Shown one piece after another: positions 20,134 through 31,114 of a stretch of 64,000 nt of DNA; positions within the stretch are counted from its first letter, which is position 1; each line of letters begins with the position of its first letter. The position numbers were made by a program, and so were the translations under genes. The notes under the pieces were generated by a model. The model searched no databases. It had not been told where the DNA came from and saw only the letters and a list, made by a program, of their open reading frames with translations. The DNA comes from Rhizopus arrhizus (lineage: Eukaryota > Mucoromycota > Mucoromycetes > Mucorales > Rhizopodaceae): NCBI GenBank assembly GCA_024220505.1, contig JAKZZE010000017.1, positions 1,165,765 through 1,229,764 on the forward strand, given 5' to 3'.

Positions 20134-20510
20134 TGTAAAAGGTATAATAGATATTACCAAAATAAACCAGAAGAAGAGCAACAAAATAGGGCAGGACACA
20201 CTAGACAGTGTCTTTCGCTTCAAAATGATGAAGCTTCTTCAGGTGAATTAAACCTGCTCTTTATATACTTTTTCAAGTACTCCGATTGTGACAGTTAATT
20301 TAAATAAATTTTTTTCGTGACGGTGTGAGTCATGAAAATGGACTGTCTTTTTGTAATTCCGCAGTATTTAAGGAGAGGAAATTTTCTATTTCTTTCTCTT
20401 TCTTTCGTCTTTCCATTTTTTTATGAAGTGAAGATTCCATAGCATGTATCGATCCCGTGATCTTCTGCTTGAGAGACTGTCGTATTATCCATTTGGGTCA
20501 AGTAAGATTG
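20134..20510 (-). repeat. Dispersed LTR/SINE-like repeat, older copy
   Basis: Shares its layout with 40030-40430 and its copy at 58373-58773: CACACTAGACAGTGTCTTTCGCTTC, a TATATAAAGAGCAGG promoter-like motif on the minus strand, a TTTCTTTCTCTTTCTTTCG pyrimidine tract, then a tRNA-like arm (ATTTGGGTCA at 20500). A shorter piece recurs at 40948-41030. The nature (LTR or minus-strand SINE) is unresolved. Confidence 0.5.
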
Positions 20511-20760
20511 ATTTTCCCATTGAGAGTGCTCATAATTTCTCTAATATGGTTGATGACGATAGCCAGGATCGATCCTAGGACCTCTTCCTTGGGAGACAGA
20601 CGTATTATACACTTGGGCCATAATGATTTTCAATCTTTGTAGACTAACTTATTTCCATCGGTAATATGGTTGGAGACGATGACCAGGATCGAACCGGCGA
20701 TCTTCTGATTATGTGGTAGACGTACTACACACTTGGGTCATCTTCGTTTTAGGTTAGGTC
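20440..20760 (-). repeat. Three consecutive antisense tRNA-like sequences
   Basis: On the minus strand three tRNA-like units occur at ~20690-20745, 20565-20625 and 20445-20505. Each has a D-arm (TGACCCAAGTG..GTAGTACG or similar), an anticodon-arm-like stretch and a T-arm (GGTTCGATCC in the first, decayed in the others). The rightmost resembles elongator tRNA-Met (CACATAATCAGA), the leftmost tRNA-Arg. Stems are broken, so these are tRNA-derived repeats rather than working tRNA genes. Confidence 0.6.
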
Positions 20761-20821
20761 TCCAAGCGAAACAAAAAATCATTAATATGGTTACGGATTA
20801 CAGTATTTTGCGGTTATGGTT

Positions 20822-21293
20822 GTGGTTAAACCCCAAAATCCTGTGGTTGCCCGCTTAATTTCAGAATTGTGGTAGAAACACTAGCCGCACCCCATTGGGC
20901 ATATAAACGAGATAGGGCGATTTTTACACATAGCTCACTATGTTTACGCTTATGGATAGGCTTATAGTTAAAATTTGGCTTATGGCTAAAGTTAAGCGGA
21001 GTAATAACCAACACTAGACACACCCCATTTGGTATGCAAATCATACAAAGAGATTTTTACACATAGCCCACTATTTTTGTGCCTATCGCTAGGCTTATAG
21101 CTAAAATTTGGCTTATGACTAAAGTTAAGCGGAGTGATAACCAACACTAAGTGCACCCCATTTGCTCTATAAATCACACAAAGCTATTTTTACACATAGC
21201 TCACTATTTTTGTGCCTATGGCTATGCTTATAGCTAAAATTTGGCCTATGACTAAAGTTAAGCTTGGATCTCTGATTATTTCTATCGCTATGG
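20822..21293. repeat. Subtelomeric repeat block Y, older copy (133-bp units)
   Basis: Begins with TGTGGTTAAACCCC and the TGTGGTTGCCCGC core, then 133-bp units (CGGAGTAATAACC at ~20997, CGGAGTGATAACC at ~21130). The same ~470-bp block recurs at 27186-27654 and 45531-45996. Minus-strand frames here repeat between copies only because the DNA does. Confidence 0.85.
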
Positions 21294-22366
21294 TTAAACC
21301 CCAAAATCCTGTGGTTGCCCGCTTAATTTCAGAATTGTGGTAGAAACACTAACTGCACCCCATCCATCGCGAAATGGTGAAAACCCGCCTTATTGCATGG
21401 AGGTATGGTTGATGTCGGCTACTGGATTCGAATTATCGCCTATTAGCTGGCATGACCGTAATGTTGCTACTTGGTCAAACAGAAGTCTAACATTGAACGA
21501 AACTTGGAAACATTCAGTACAGAATATAAAAACGTTTGACCGGCAAAATTTGTTTCGGCATATTATGATTGAAGTGTTTTAAGTATTCAAAAATAAGATA
21601 AAGAAGAATTAACGAGACCGAACAATAGTTCTAAAGTCGAATACTTTTATTAAAGAAAGATTTCAAGGCTATTTATATTAGTTGAGCAAGACCTGAGATT
21701 AGATGACAAAAATAATTACGACCGATATGATTTGACATGTATAAGAAAAATTTTATAGACTGATGTTAATAATCAACTGTTGAGATGAAAGTGAAACTTG
21801 GCTGTTTAGGACAGTGATAATTATCAGGTTCTATTCTTATTCAAACTCATTTGTAAAGATTTAGTCCAGAATGGTAAGACTGTATCTTATTGACATGTCA
21901 AAACATGACAATGATTAGAAAGGTTCCAGTGATTGTACTAGAAGGTAATACGCGATCTTCTGCTCTGGTCTCTTTGTGAGAAAAGATAAGATGTAACCTG
22001 CTTAAAGCTCATTATGCAATTGCTTATAACGTCTGAAGTTTTTCTTCGTTCCATTGATGTCGGATTTTATATCAAATTTATATCTTTTTTAGGAGAAAGC
22101 AAAAATAAAATGTTGCTTTTCATGCATTATTTAATAATTGACTTCTTAATGACGACTTTATTTTATAGTAATCGTTTTTTATTCGTAATGAAAGTTAATA
22201 AAATATCAAAACTGTGGATATACAAAGAAAATGCGGACTTTTATTAAAAATAAAAATGCTACAATAATCATATATATCTATCTATTACCTATTACTGTAT
22301 AATGATGAGAAATGAGCACTTTATTTTTATCTTAATATACAAGATTAAATTTTGCTAAATAAAAAA
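21294..22366. repeat. Core repeat, antisense tRNA-like unit and diverged repeat tail
   Basis: Opens with the AAACCCC core, then CACCCCATCCATCGC and an antisense tRNA-like segment at ~21400-21480 (GGATTCGAA as reversed T-arm). Matching blocks lie at 41050-41420 and 59393-59765. From ~21600 to 21960 the sequence is LTR-like AT-rich DNA vaguely resembling 34960-35350. No gene is seen before 22367. Confidence 0.55.
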
Positions 22367-22703
22367 ATGGATATTGTCAATATTAAGGATAATTTACTAA
22401 GAGAATATCAAATTTTAACAAATGAATACTAGAATTTCTTAAATTATGGTTGATTAATAATTAGTCAAAAAAATACTTGAAGCAAAAAGACTTAGTCCTA
22501 TTTGTAAAATTAACAAAATTAAAAATATTCTATTTGAAAAACCAATAACAATATCAGTTTATTTCTTTTTAGTTGTATTATTTGATGTTGAGGATTATAA
22601 GGAGCCGTATAATACTTTAGAAAAAGGCTTATTGATATTATACTTTATTATGGTTGTTGTAAACATAGTTATTTTCTATATGATATCAGTTGTATTAAAA
22701 TAA
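22367..22703 (+). pseudogene. Small membrane-protein gene relic (AT-rich), copy 1
   Basis: A reading frame starts ATG at 22367 (MDIVNIKDNLLREYQ), meets a TAG after 21 codons and then a run of seven A. It resumes in another frame as KKILEAKRLSP and ILFEKPITISVYFF to a TAA at 22703. The last ~60 residues include two hydrophobic stretches (SVYFFLVVLFD, LILYFIMVVVNIVIFYMI), so a ~110-residue membrane protein is implied. A diverged copy at 41790 preserves the peptide with mostly conservative changes but shares the TAG and the A run. I do not recognise the family. Confidence 0.5.
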
Positions 22704-22806
22704 ATAACGATACACAAAAAGATTAAACTATGATTGAACAATTCCACACTTTTCCAAATTTAGAACAATAAGATCAATATCTGTCATCCTAGAGAGTATA
22801 ATCAAT

Positions 22807-23056
22807 TGTCAACCCCAAAAGTAATTAGATCAAAGTTAATTGACTGGTTATTATTTCTATTGTTCAACTTCAGATGCATATATTAGAACATCGACAAGCT
22901 TTAGCTTAATCATTGGTTCTTCAGCACGACATTGTGACCGAGTTTATATCTTTTATATCTACGCTCACAAAGAATATAAATAGATGCCAACTTTTTATCC
23001 ATAAAGCGAGGCTCTTTTGCAATATAAAGAAATCTGCAATAAAGAAGGATTTTAAT
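22807..23056 (+). repeat. Solo-LTR-like repeat
   Basis: A ~250-bp sequence beginning TGTCAACCCC with ATATAAATAGATGCC as a TATA element and GCAATAAAG as a possible polyadenylation signal. The inverted counterpart is at 35563-35812 (and 53906-54155), ~85% similar by eye. No internal retroelement sequence is attached. Target duplications are not resolved. Confidence 0.5.
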
Positions 23057-23578
23057 TTTATATTGCTACTATTGTTTTTTTTTGTTTAATTTTTTTACTT
23101 AATCTTGCGATTAAAACTACGGAAACATATAATTTTCTTCACTTTTTTTCTGTACAGTATTTTTTTTTGAATCGAATACTTGTTTTCTTCTCAGGAACAA
23201 ATCCCTTGAAGCACATACTTCATTGTATTCCCTTTTTTGTTTTGACGTTTTTACTACTATTCTCTAATAAGCTTGGTTTATACAGCAAAATCTGATCATA
23301 ACAGTTTAAAACCGAAATTGTGCTGAATACTGTACTATTTTTGGAATCCAACTTGTTAGGACTATTGGTTCAGCATCTGATCGTTTTAGAATGAGCGTAT
23401 TTAATGTTGTAGACGCACAAAAACGAATATTATCGCAATATGTTTTGTTTAATTGATTATTTTAACACTTTGGCTATTTTTTTACATAAAGTGTTTATAA
23501 TACTTCCTGCAGATAATATTAACAACAACATTTCAACAAACGTTTTTATTTTTATTTTTATTTTTTATTATTAATATT
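23057..23578. repeat. Conserved block next to Merlin relic (unit II copy)
   Basis: From ~23100 this matches 15240-15730 and 43380-43823 (for example CAGCATCTGATCGTTTTAGAATGAGCG). No gene is supported. Confidence 0.6.
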
Positions 23579-24387
23579 ATTTATTCTGCAGCAAGTTCTG
23601 CTAACCAGGCAGGATTACGTTGAACTCGATCGATGCTAAAGTTCTTAAGGCAACTTATTATACCGTTAAAGATATTGTTATGGTGCTTCCTTTGCCAAAT
23701 AAATTCAATAAGCAACCAAGGATCATTTTCTTTGTTCTGAGGGCAGGAGTTGCATTCATTTTTATTCCATTCCAAGTTCCTAAAGAAATTTTAGAATGAT
23801 CTTGAACTATAAACATTTGTATATAGTAACGTTATTGTTACTCTCGATAGTGTTAGTATGCCGATTGCCATCACAAAATGTTACATTATGGTTGACAGTT
23901 CGATGTGTTAAGTTCATTCCAAGGTTTACCATATTTTCATAGGCTCGCCAACAGTCTGTATGTACTATGGATCCATCTGCAACAATATTTTGAATAATTG
24001 TATCCGTCGTTTCCGTGTTTCTGCTATTAACTACAACAAGAAAACACTTTCGTTCAGGTGTCTTTTCCACACCACCAACCACCCAAACACCCTCCACACG
24101 GTGTCCACGATGATATTTTCTTTTTCCAAGCTTTGATTCATCAATTTCTACCACGATTGGATTTCCATCCGCATCATAGCCTCCAATTTTACAGTCGTTT
24201 TGTTGCAAATCTTCTTGTAAGACTTGGTACCAATCTGTTAATGTTTTACGTACTGTATTAGGAGAGCATCCAACCATGGTAGAAATTGTCATGCGGCGTA
24301 TTTGTAAACTCCAAAAGTAAAGAATGGATAGTGTATCATAGCTTGGTAAGTTTCGATGACTAAAAAGGGAAGCATTTCGTACAGCTA

Positions 24388-26026
24388 CAGTAGGTCAAAA
24401 AATTGCTGCAAGGAATTGCAAAATACCCGTTTTACAGCTGGCTGTCTATGGATACTGCATGAAACTATCTCAAACATTGATTGTTTGTACCTCACTAGAA
24501 GGGGCATTTATTCGTCGATTATCTGATATGGGCAATAGTTATTGGTGGAATTTGATATTGTTAAAGGGAATTTTATAAACATCCGGCATTTTTTACTTGT
24601 TTACATATATTTGGAATAACAAATTTTAATACGACCCAACCAGTTGCTATCATAATTTTTCACATTCTTGACATGATGAGAATGTTGCCAGTATATAAAA
24701 GCGCTTACAATTCCTTTATTCTAAATTTTAAATTTTCTTATCTTAATTATTTCTCTTTTTTACCTTATTACCAATCGCATGCCTAAACGACTGCCAGAAG
24801 AAAAAGTAAACGATCTCAAGCAAGCATTAACTGGATCCACATCAACGTACGATATTGCTAAGGAGGTTGGAGTACATGAATCAACTGTTAGTAGATACTC
24901 TAGGCGGTTGTTTTCAAATAGGACAATGGGCTCAGCTGGTAGACCTATATTAGTCTCCAAAGTGACGAAACGGCTAATCAAAAGAAAAGTCATTGAAGGG
25001 GTTCTAAAGACTGCCAAAGAGGTACACCGGGGGCTGGTTCAACTTGGCTATGATATCTCATACCAGTCAGCAATTAACGTCCTGAAATCAATGGAGTTCC
25101 ATTCTTCAATAAAAAAAAGAAGCCGTTTCTGACAAAAGCTCATATACAGCATCGATTAGAATGGGCCAAGAAGCATCAGGATTGGATAGTGGAAGAATGG
25201 CGAAAAGTCATCTTTTCTGATGAAATCAAGATCAACGTATGGGGCTCTGATGGTTGTAAGTATTATTGGAAAAGACCAAGTGATCCTCTTCAACCGCATC
25301 ATCTAGAGTTTACAGTCAAGCATAGAGCTGGCAAATTGATGATGTGGGGCTGCATAACATCTGAAGGACCAGGATATGCTTGTCAAATTTACGATGGGAA
25401 CATGAACGCGGATGTTTATCAGCATATATTAGACACTACACTTCGTGATACTATGGAGTACTACAATTTCAACTGGTCCAACATTTACTTTCAGCATGAT
25501 AATGATCCAAAGCACAAGGCAAAATCCACAATAGCCTGGTTAGATAATCATCAAGTGCGCTATATTAGCGATTGGCCAGCTCAGAGTCCGGACTTAAATC
25601 CAATAGAACATGTATGGCATCAACTGAAGTTAAAGCTCAGCTGTTACGAACGTAGAGCAAAGAATACGGATGAGCTTTGGGAACGAGTAGAAAAAGCATG
25701 GAATGAATTTGATAAAGAACTTTGCCAAAGGTATATCGATAGCATGCTGGCAAGAATTCAAGAGGTTATTAACAGAAAAGGAGGACCAACTAAATATTAA
25801 TAAATAAACCCATTTCGTTCAAATTTTCGTTTTTTTCAAATTTTCAAATTGCGCGCCTCATACTTCCTTCAATACTTATCCAATGGGGCTTAAACTCTTT
25901 CGGATTTTTCAAGACATGTAGGAAATCTACTATGTAGAAACAGAAGCAGTTTGTACCATTGTGACAGGATGTACGCTACAAAAACTGAGAAAAATGGATT
26001 CCTTGCAGCAATTTTTTGACCTACTG
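24388..26026 (+). mobile_element. Tc1/mariner-type transposon inserted in Merlin gene
   Basis: A 1639-bp element with ends CAGTAGGTCAAAAAATTGCTG and its reverse complement (~28-bp TIRs), flanked by TA (24386-24387, 26027-26028). The empty site ACAGCTATTTGACG is present in the other Merlin copies (16540, 44627, 62972), which confirms the boundaries. It is the same family as the dead elements at 31115 and 49457. Confidence 0.95.
24779..25800 (+). pseudogene. Tc1/mariner transposase with one frameshift in an A run
   Basis: The first part (MPKRLPEEKV..., 24779-25132) carries the HTH DNA-binding region (TYDIAKEVGVHESTVSRYSRR). The second part (to 25800) carries the catalytic domain: FSDE, KLMMWGCIT, FQHDNDPKH and SPDLNPIEHVW, with 35 residues between the first D of DND and the Glu. 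The two parts are out of frame because the run at 25111-25118 has eight A. The relic at 31506 reads through this point as TCA ATA GAA AAA AAG AAG, implying one lost base. Apart from this single base the gene looks complete (~340 residues), so a sequencing error is possible. Confidence 0.88.
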
Positions 26027-26520
26027 TATTTGACGTCCATTACAACATTTTTCACCGGTTTCCTGATTAACTATCATGTCATTACATCTTCAATGTTTAA
26101 TAGTTCTTGTTTGTTCCATGTAGGTAATACTTCCTTCAGCACCATTGCAATGGTGAACAATGTTGCCTCCATAATAAATTCCATTATTAATAAAAAATCC
26201 ACTTTATAAAAAAAATAGAGTTACCAATATTGTATACAAGAGTATTTTGTTATACTTTTATACTTACTGCTTACACGCTTCTTCTGTTCCAAAAGTTAAA
26301 AAAAACGTTCTGGTGGACATAATGGGACGATTTTGCTCTCTGCTCCAATTATGTGGCAAAATGGTACTGAGATGTAACTCTTTATCAACTTCGAAATCTT
26401 CTATTTCCAATAATTCCTCATTATCATCGTTATTCGTTGAAATAAATGCTTCATCCAAATCTGAAGTTTGCTCAGTTTGTAAAGGAATTTTTCTACTTCA
26501 TCATGATGATCAACAATAAT

Positions 26521-26852
26521 AACAGGGTTACTTGGTGAAGTAACAGATAACGACACAGACGGTGGTTAAAGCCCAAAATCCTGTGGTTACCCGTTTACTT
26601 TCAGAGTTGTGGTTAGGGCACTGTACATGACATTAAGTAAAGTTAGAGTCACGGCTATAGCAAGATTGTAAAATTCAGTGCTGGCCGGTTACTTTTCGGA
26701 GTGATAACCAACACTAGGCGCACCCCATTGGGTATATAAACGAGGTAAAGCGTTTTGTTTTTTTTTTACAGACAATTTTTTTTGTGGTTATGGTTGGGAA
26801 GAAGAAGAAGAAGAAGAAAAAAAAAAAAAAAAAAAAAACGAAACATATTTGT
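26521..26852. repeat. Unit II distal end: subtelomeric repeat, (GAA)n-A tract, seed
   Basis: AACAGATAACGACACAGACGG, a core variant, CACCCCATTGGGTATATAAACGAGG, a (GAA)n-A tract at 26798-26838, then CATATTTGTGGTTAAACCCC. Same order as the ends of units I, III and IV. Confidence 0.85.
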
Positions 26853-28015
26853 GGTTAAACCCCAAAATCCTGTGGTTGCCCGCTTAATTTCAGAGTTGTG
26901 GTAGAAACACTAGCCGCACCCCATTGGGCATAGAAACGAAATAGAGCGATTTTTACACATAGCCTTCTATGTTTACGCCTATGGATAGGCTTATAGTTAA
27001 AATTTGGCTTATGGCTAAAGTTAAGCGGAGTAATAACCAACACTAGACACACCCCATTTGGTATGCAAATCATACAAAGAGATTTTTACACATAGTCCAC
27101 TATTTTTGTGCCTATGGCTAGGCTTATAGCTAAAATTTGGCCTATGACTAAAGTTAAGCTTGGATCTCTGATTATTTCTATCGCTATGGTTAAACCCCAA
27201 AATCCTGTGGTTGCCCGCTTAATTTCAGAATTGTGGTAGAAACACTAGCCGCACCCCATTGGGCATATAAACGAGATAGGGCGATTTTTACACATAGCTC
27301 ACTATGTTTACGCTTATGGATAGGCTTATAGTTAAAATTTGGCTTATGGCTAAAGTTAAGCGGAGTAATAACCAACACTAGACACACCCCATTTGGTATG
27401 CAAATCATACAAAGAGATTTTTACACATAGCCCACTATTTTTGTGCCTATCGCTAGGCTTATAGCTAAAATTTGGCTTATGACTAAAGTTAAGCGGAGTG
27501 ATAACCAACACTAAGTGCACCCCATTTGCTCTATAAATCACACAAAGCCATTTTTACACATAGCTCACTATTTTTGTGCCTATGACTAGGCTTATAGCTA
27601 AAATTTGGCCTATGACTAAAGTTAAGCTTGGATCTCTGATTATTTCTATCGCTATGGTTAAACCCCAAAATCCTGTGGTTGCCCGCTTAATTTCAGAGTT
27701 GTGGTAGAAACACTAGCCGCACCCCATTGGGCATAGAAACGAAATAGAGCGATTTTTACACATAGCCTTCTATGTTTACGCCTATGGATAGGCTTATAGT
27801 TAAAATTTGGCTTATGGCTAAAGTTAAGCGGAGTAATAACCAACACTAGACACACCCCATTTGGTATGCAAATCATACAAAGAGATTTTTACACATAGTC
27901 CACTATTTTTGTGCCTATGGCTAGGCTTATAGCTAAAATTTGGCCTATGACTAAAGTTAAGCTTGGATCTCTGATTATTTCTATCGCTATGGTTAAACCC
28001 CAAAATCCTGTGGTT
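26853..28015. repeat. Subtelomeric satellite blocks X-Y-X at the start of unit III
   Basis: Block X (26853-27186, ~333 bp) recurs essentially unchanged at 27655-27989, with block Y (27186-27654) between. All are built from 133-bp units plus the AAACCCC core. After the second X the repeat stops within TGTGGTTGTGG at ~28015 and unique sequence begins. Unit IV has Y-X but no leading X. Confidence 0.88.
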
Positions 28016-28387
28016 GTGGATTTATTTGCTGTCTTTGTGGCTCTCCGCCGAATCTGTTATTTTTATATGATAAATGAGTATATTTTTGAAAATATGTATG
28101 AATATGTTTCTATCAAGTCGGTTTTTGTATTTGTGCAGTCCTCTGTCTGCTTGAAATCTTTGATTGATTTTTGCAGTCAATAGCATTATCAGAGTGGCAA
28201 AAATGTTTATAGAATGCGTCGAATATAATAGATTGCAGCTTCGAGGGTATTGCTAAGTATTGGTATTGACCACTGAGATGATGACGTCATTCGTCAGCTC
28301 GTAACGCCTTACTAATAGAAACTGTTTTTGTATCAAATGAAAATGGTATTTTTTATAGAGTAAAAGCATTTTATTGGAAATGTTAAA
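28016..28387. other. Unique AT-rich segment, nothing identified
   Basis: Short frames exist but none resembles a gene. This is the first non-repetitive DNA after the satellite blocks. Confidence 0.5.
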
Positions 28388-28985
28388 ATGAATAAAAATG
28401 GATTTTCATATAGTAATAAAATAACTATTAAGAAATATGGTCAGAAAGACATCATGATACCTATTGAATATGTAGAGAAGTTTTTAGGTTTTGTATGTAA
28501 TTATGAGTTTAAAAAAGGTGAAAATAATGGTTGTAAATGTTATGGTAAGTTGTACAAAGATAATATATGTAAACCTCATTACAAAATTGATATTAGAAAT
28601 ATAGATAATAAAAGTATCTGAATAAACAGTCACGATAAAATAATTGAAGGTTGAAAAAAGACAATGAATCAATATATAAAATGAAGATGAGAAAGAAGTA
28701 ATAAATAATAACAATATAGAAAAAATAGAAAGAAAAATCAATATATTTAAGAGTTTAGATATTACAGAAATTAAAGAATTTATACCAAAAGACTATAATA
28801 AGAAAAATGAAATACAAAAATGTAAGATTTATTATAAGACTAAGAGATGTACATCTAATTTAAAAGGAAAATTAGGAGAAAATATTTGTAAATTTTATTT
28901 AATTGGAGTAATGCGTAAAATAACGCTATTCAAATTAGTGAGGAAGTTCCAAAATAAGAAGATAATCTATAGTAAACATACATAA
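28388..28985 (+). pseudogene. AT-rich Cys-motif ORF pair, probably a gene relic
   Basis: The first frame (28388-28621, 77 residues) starts MNKNGFSYSNKITIKKYGQ and ends with CKCYGKL and ICKPHY. The second frame (~28651-28985) ends with a similar arrangement, CTSNLKGKLGENICKFYL. Both thus carry a C-x3-4-GKL-x3-4-NIC pattern that could bind zinc, suggesting one protein with a repeated motif now split by a stop and frame changes. In this copy an extra frameshift occurs near 28681 relative to the tandem copy. Codon use is far more AT-rich than in the LINE genes. Family unknown. Confidence 0.4.
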
Positions 28986-29295
28986 GAACAAATGAAAAGT
29001 TGTCGCAGTCGTAAATGATGAGGAAAATTATAAATACCTCTTGCTAAAATACCTAAGTATTAGAAGTACACTTACAATAGAAGATATTAAACCACTTACA
29101 CAATACAATATACGTACTTGATCTCCAGCGGAATAATTTCCTACTTTAAATTAAGTTGAAAGAAGGGTAAACCTTAAAAGTACTGAAGCTGTTTCTTCAT
29201 CTTTATTTTTATCTTTGTAATGAGCTGCTTTTTCTAGCCAGAGAGGAGAGAGAGAAAGAACAGGACAGGAACCAAGAAGCTTGGATAGACAACTA
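28986..29295. other. Non-coding segment between ORF relic and transposon
   Basis: AT-rich DNA with a short GA tract near 29240 (GAGAGGAGAGAGAGAAAG). No gene or repeat family recognised. Confidence 0.4.
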
Positions 29296-30925
29296 CAGTA
29301 GCGGACAAAACTGGTGCACAAAACTTAAAATTAACATTGTATCTCCGCCATATGTCTGCGACTTTTGTGGTATATACCATCTGAAAGACAGTCTAAAATA
29401 TACATTACGTTATGTAAACCGGAACTGTGCCGGACATCCCTCAGGCATAAGGTCATTTTTAGTGATTTTTTGCATATTTCAATTTTCGCCAAAAATGTAG
29501 TGCTTGTCTAGCCTTCTTTCAATTTTCCCCAAATCTCTCCCGTTTGCTTTCAGATTTCACAGCAGATTAGTAAATTCTAGTAGCTCTTAAAAAATATATA
29601 AAACAGTACTTATTTTGTATTTCCCATTGAGCCCCCCCTTTTGTTTTTACCCTATTCACTATAACAAAGTACTAGCCTTATATGTTTAAGAAAATAAGCA
29701 ACTGTAAAAACGAAACTCTGAGATCTCGAATACACTTAGTTCGTACGACAACAGATATTCCTAGAGTAACAAGAATCTCTAAATGGACAATCAACAGGAG
29801 AAAGAGGGAAGAAAGAAACTTAATGTCTTGTGATCATGAAGGTATTCCGCTATTAGCCTGAAAAGTTATTAGTTCAGTCATCAACCTAGAGCTTGGACAA
29901 GGTCCGCTACACACAGTTCCTGATGCTCAGCACATTTTGAGGACCTTAAGATACAGTGTTAGCAGACTGTCAGTCTAAAGGCACAGTAGGAAGCTAGATT
30001 TTGAGTCTGGAAGTAAGGAATCGAAGAATTTCATCAGCTGTATAAGTCGGAAAAAGCGATGAATGTGGTATCACGACAAGCCATTGTATACTATAGAGGG
30101 CTGGAAGTCTGCTATCTTTAGCAATGAAACAAATATGAACATTATGGATGCAGATAGTATACACTAATATTGAAAGCAAGTCGAGCAACCTGAGCGATTT
30201 TTTCACAGTGATCAAACAATGAAGCATGCTGGCTGCTCTGTTATGTTTTAAGGCTGTATTAGATATTGAGGACCAGAATATGTGTGTCAGGTATACGATG
30301 GTATAATGAACTCATAAATATACACATATATTTCGCTTACTTCATACCACAAAAGCCTAGCGTATAGTGGTCTAAAACGTCGTAATCTCTCGTTTCAGCA
30401 TGACAGTGACACAAGGCACAAGTCAACGCATACCACAAACTCAATATTTGATAACAGCGCCTCTGTGCTACAAGTTTAGCCGCCACTAATCCCGGCCTAA
30501 GTCCGCTTAAGCATACCAGGTGGCAATTGATGGCAAAGGTATGATGATACGACACTAGATCAAAAAGGGTCGATGATCTTTGGAAAAGAGTAGTCAAAGA
30601 GCCTGGTCCTTTTATTGAAAATGATATACACGCATATTATTAGCATATGCAAAGAAGAACATCCGATGATATCAAGAGATGAGATGATTATATAAATTCT
30701 AAGGTCTTAGCCACTTTTGCGGTTTTTAGAAAATATAAAATTTTATAAATTTAAAACACGCTCATCGCTCAGTTTTAACACTGTCATGCTTAGAACATAC
30801 ATAAATTACAATGACTAGTATATCCTCCTTCTAGTACAGTTTCATGACTATTGCAACTACCATGAGCAGGTAATGGTAGTTAAAAGCTGAAAAAAAGTTT
30901 TGTGCACCAGTTTTGTCCGCTACTG
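29296..30925 (+). mobile_element. Dead Tc1/mariner-type element (second family)
   Basis: A 1630-bp element with ~31-bp TIRs starting CAGTAGCGGACAAAACTGG, flanked by TA (29294-29295 and 30926-30927). A decayed transposase lies on the plus strand: IFSNET near 30115 matches the FSDE region, HAGCSVMF..GCI near 30230 matches the WGCIS region, and a QHDSDTRHK-like remnant lies near 30400. Many stops and shifts are present. It is a different family from 24388 and 31115. Confidence 0.85.
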
Positions 30926-31114
30926 TAAAAGAGGACAAGAGAGTGTGGCATTAAGGGCTTGTAGCTTTGAACTGCAAGGTGGAACTTACGATAGTTGATA
31001 AGTAAAAGTGAGGCAAGAATAACTAGAGATCGGAATAGAGGGTAAGTTTAATAGGGGGAATAACACTTGATGATTGACTACTGTTTTTTCTTTAAATAAA
31101 TCATTATGGATATA

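Larger units (their letters stand above)
23579..26520 (-). pseudogene. Merlin transposase relic, copy 2, split by a Tc1 element
   Basis: The C-terminal exons read best of all copies: STMVGCSPNTVRKTLTDWYQ, VVEIDESKLGKRKYHRGHRVEGVW, TPERKCFLVVV, IVHTDCWRAYE and HTNTIE. A ~60-nt intron follows (donor AGTAACAAT, acceptor TTTCTTTAG), then GTWNG-like sequence and the block IEFIWQRKHHNN ending LAAE. The 5' part lies beyond the inserted transposon (26027-26520): an acidic N-terminus (DEAFISTNNDD), a probable second intron (donor CAGTAAGTAT near 26270) and the HCNGAEGSI/NQETGEKCCNGRQ zinc-binding region. The gene is broken by the insertion at a TA, and a TGA lies in the 5' part. The start codon is unclear. 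Confidence 0.75.

Noticed and set aside
19031..20820. CRISPR array from the short direct repeats
   Set aside because: Repeats are contiguous tandem units without unique spacers, and the genome is eukaryotic.
26853..27876. Recurring minus-strand frames (~60-72 residues, starting MICIPNGVCLVLV or MIYRANGVHLVLV) as a small protein family
   Set aside because: They sit in 133-bp satellite units and repeat only because the DNA repeats. The period is not a multiple of three and frames break at unit borders.
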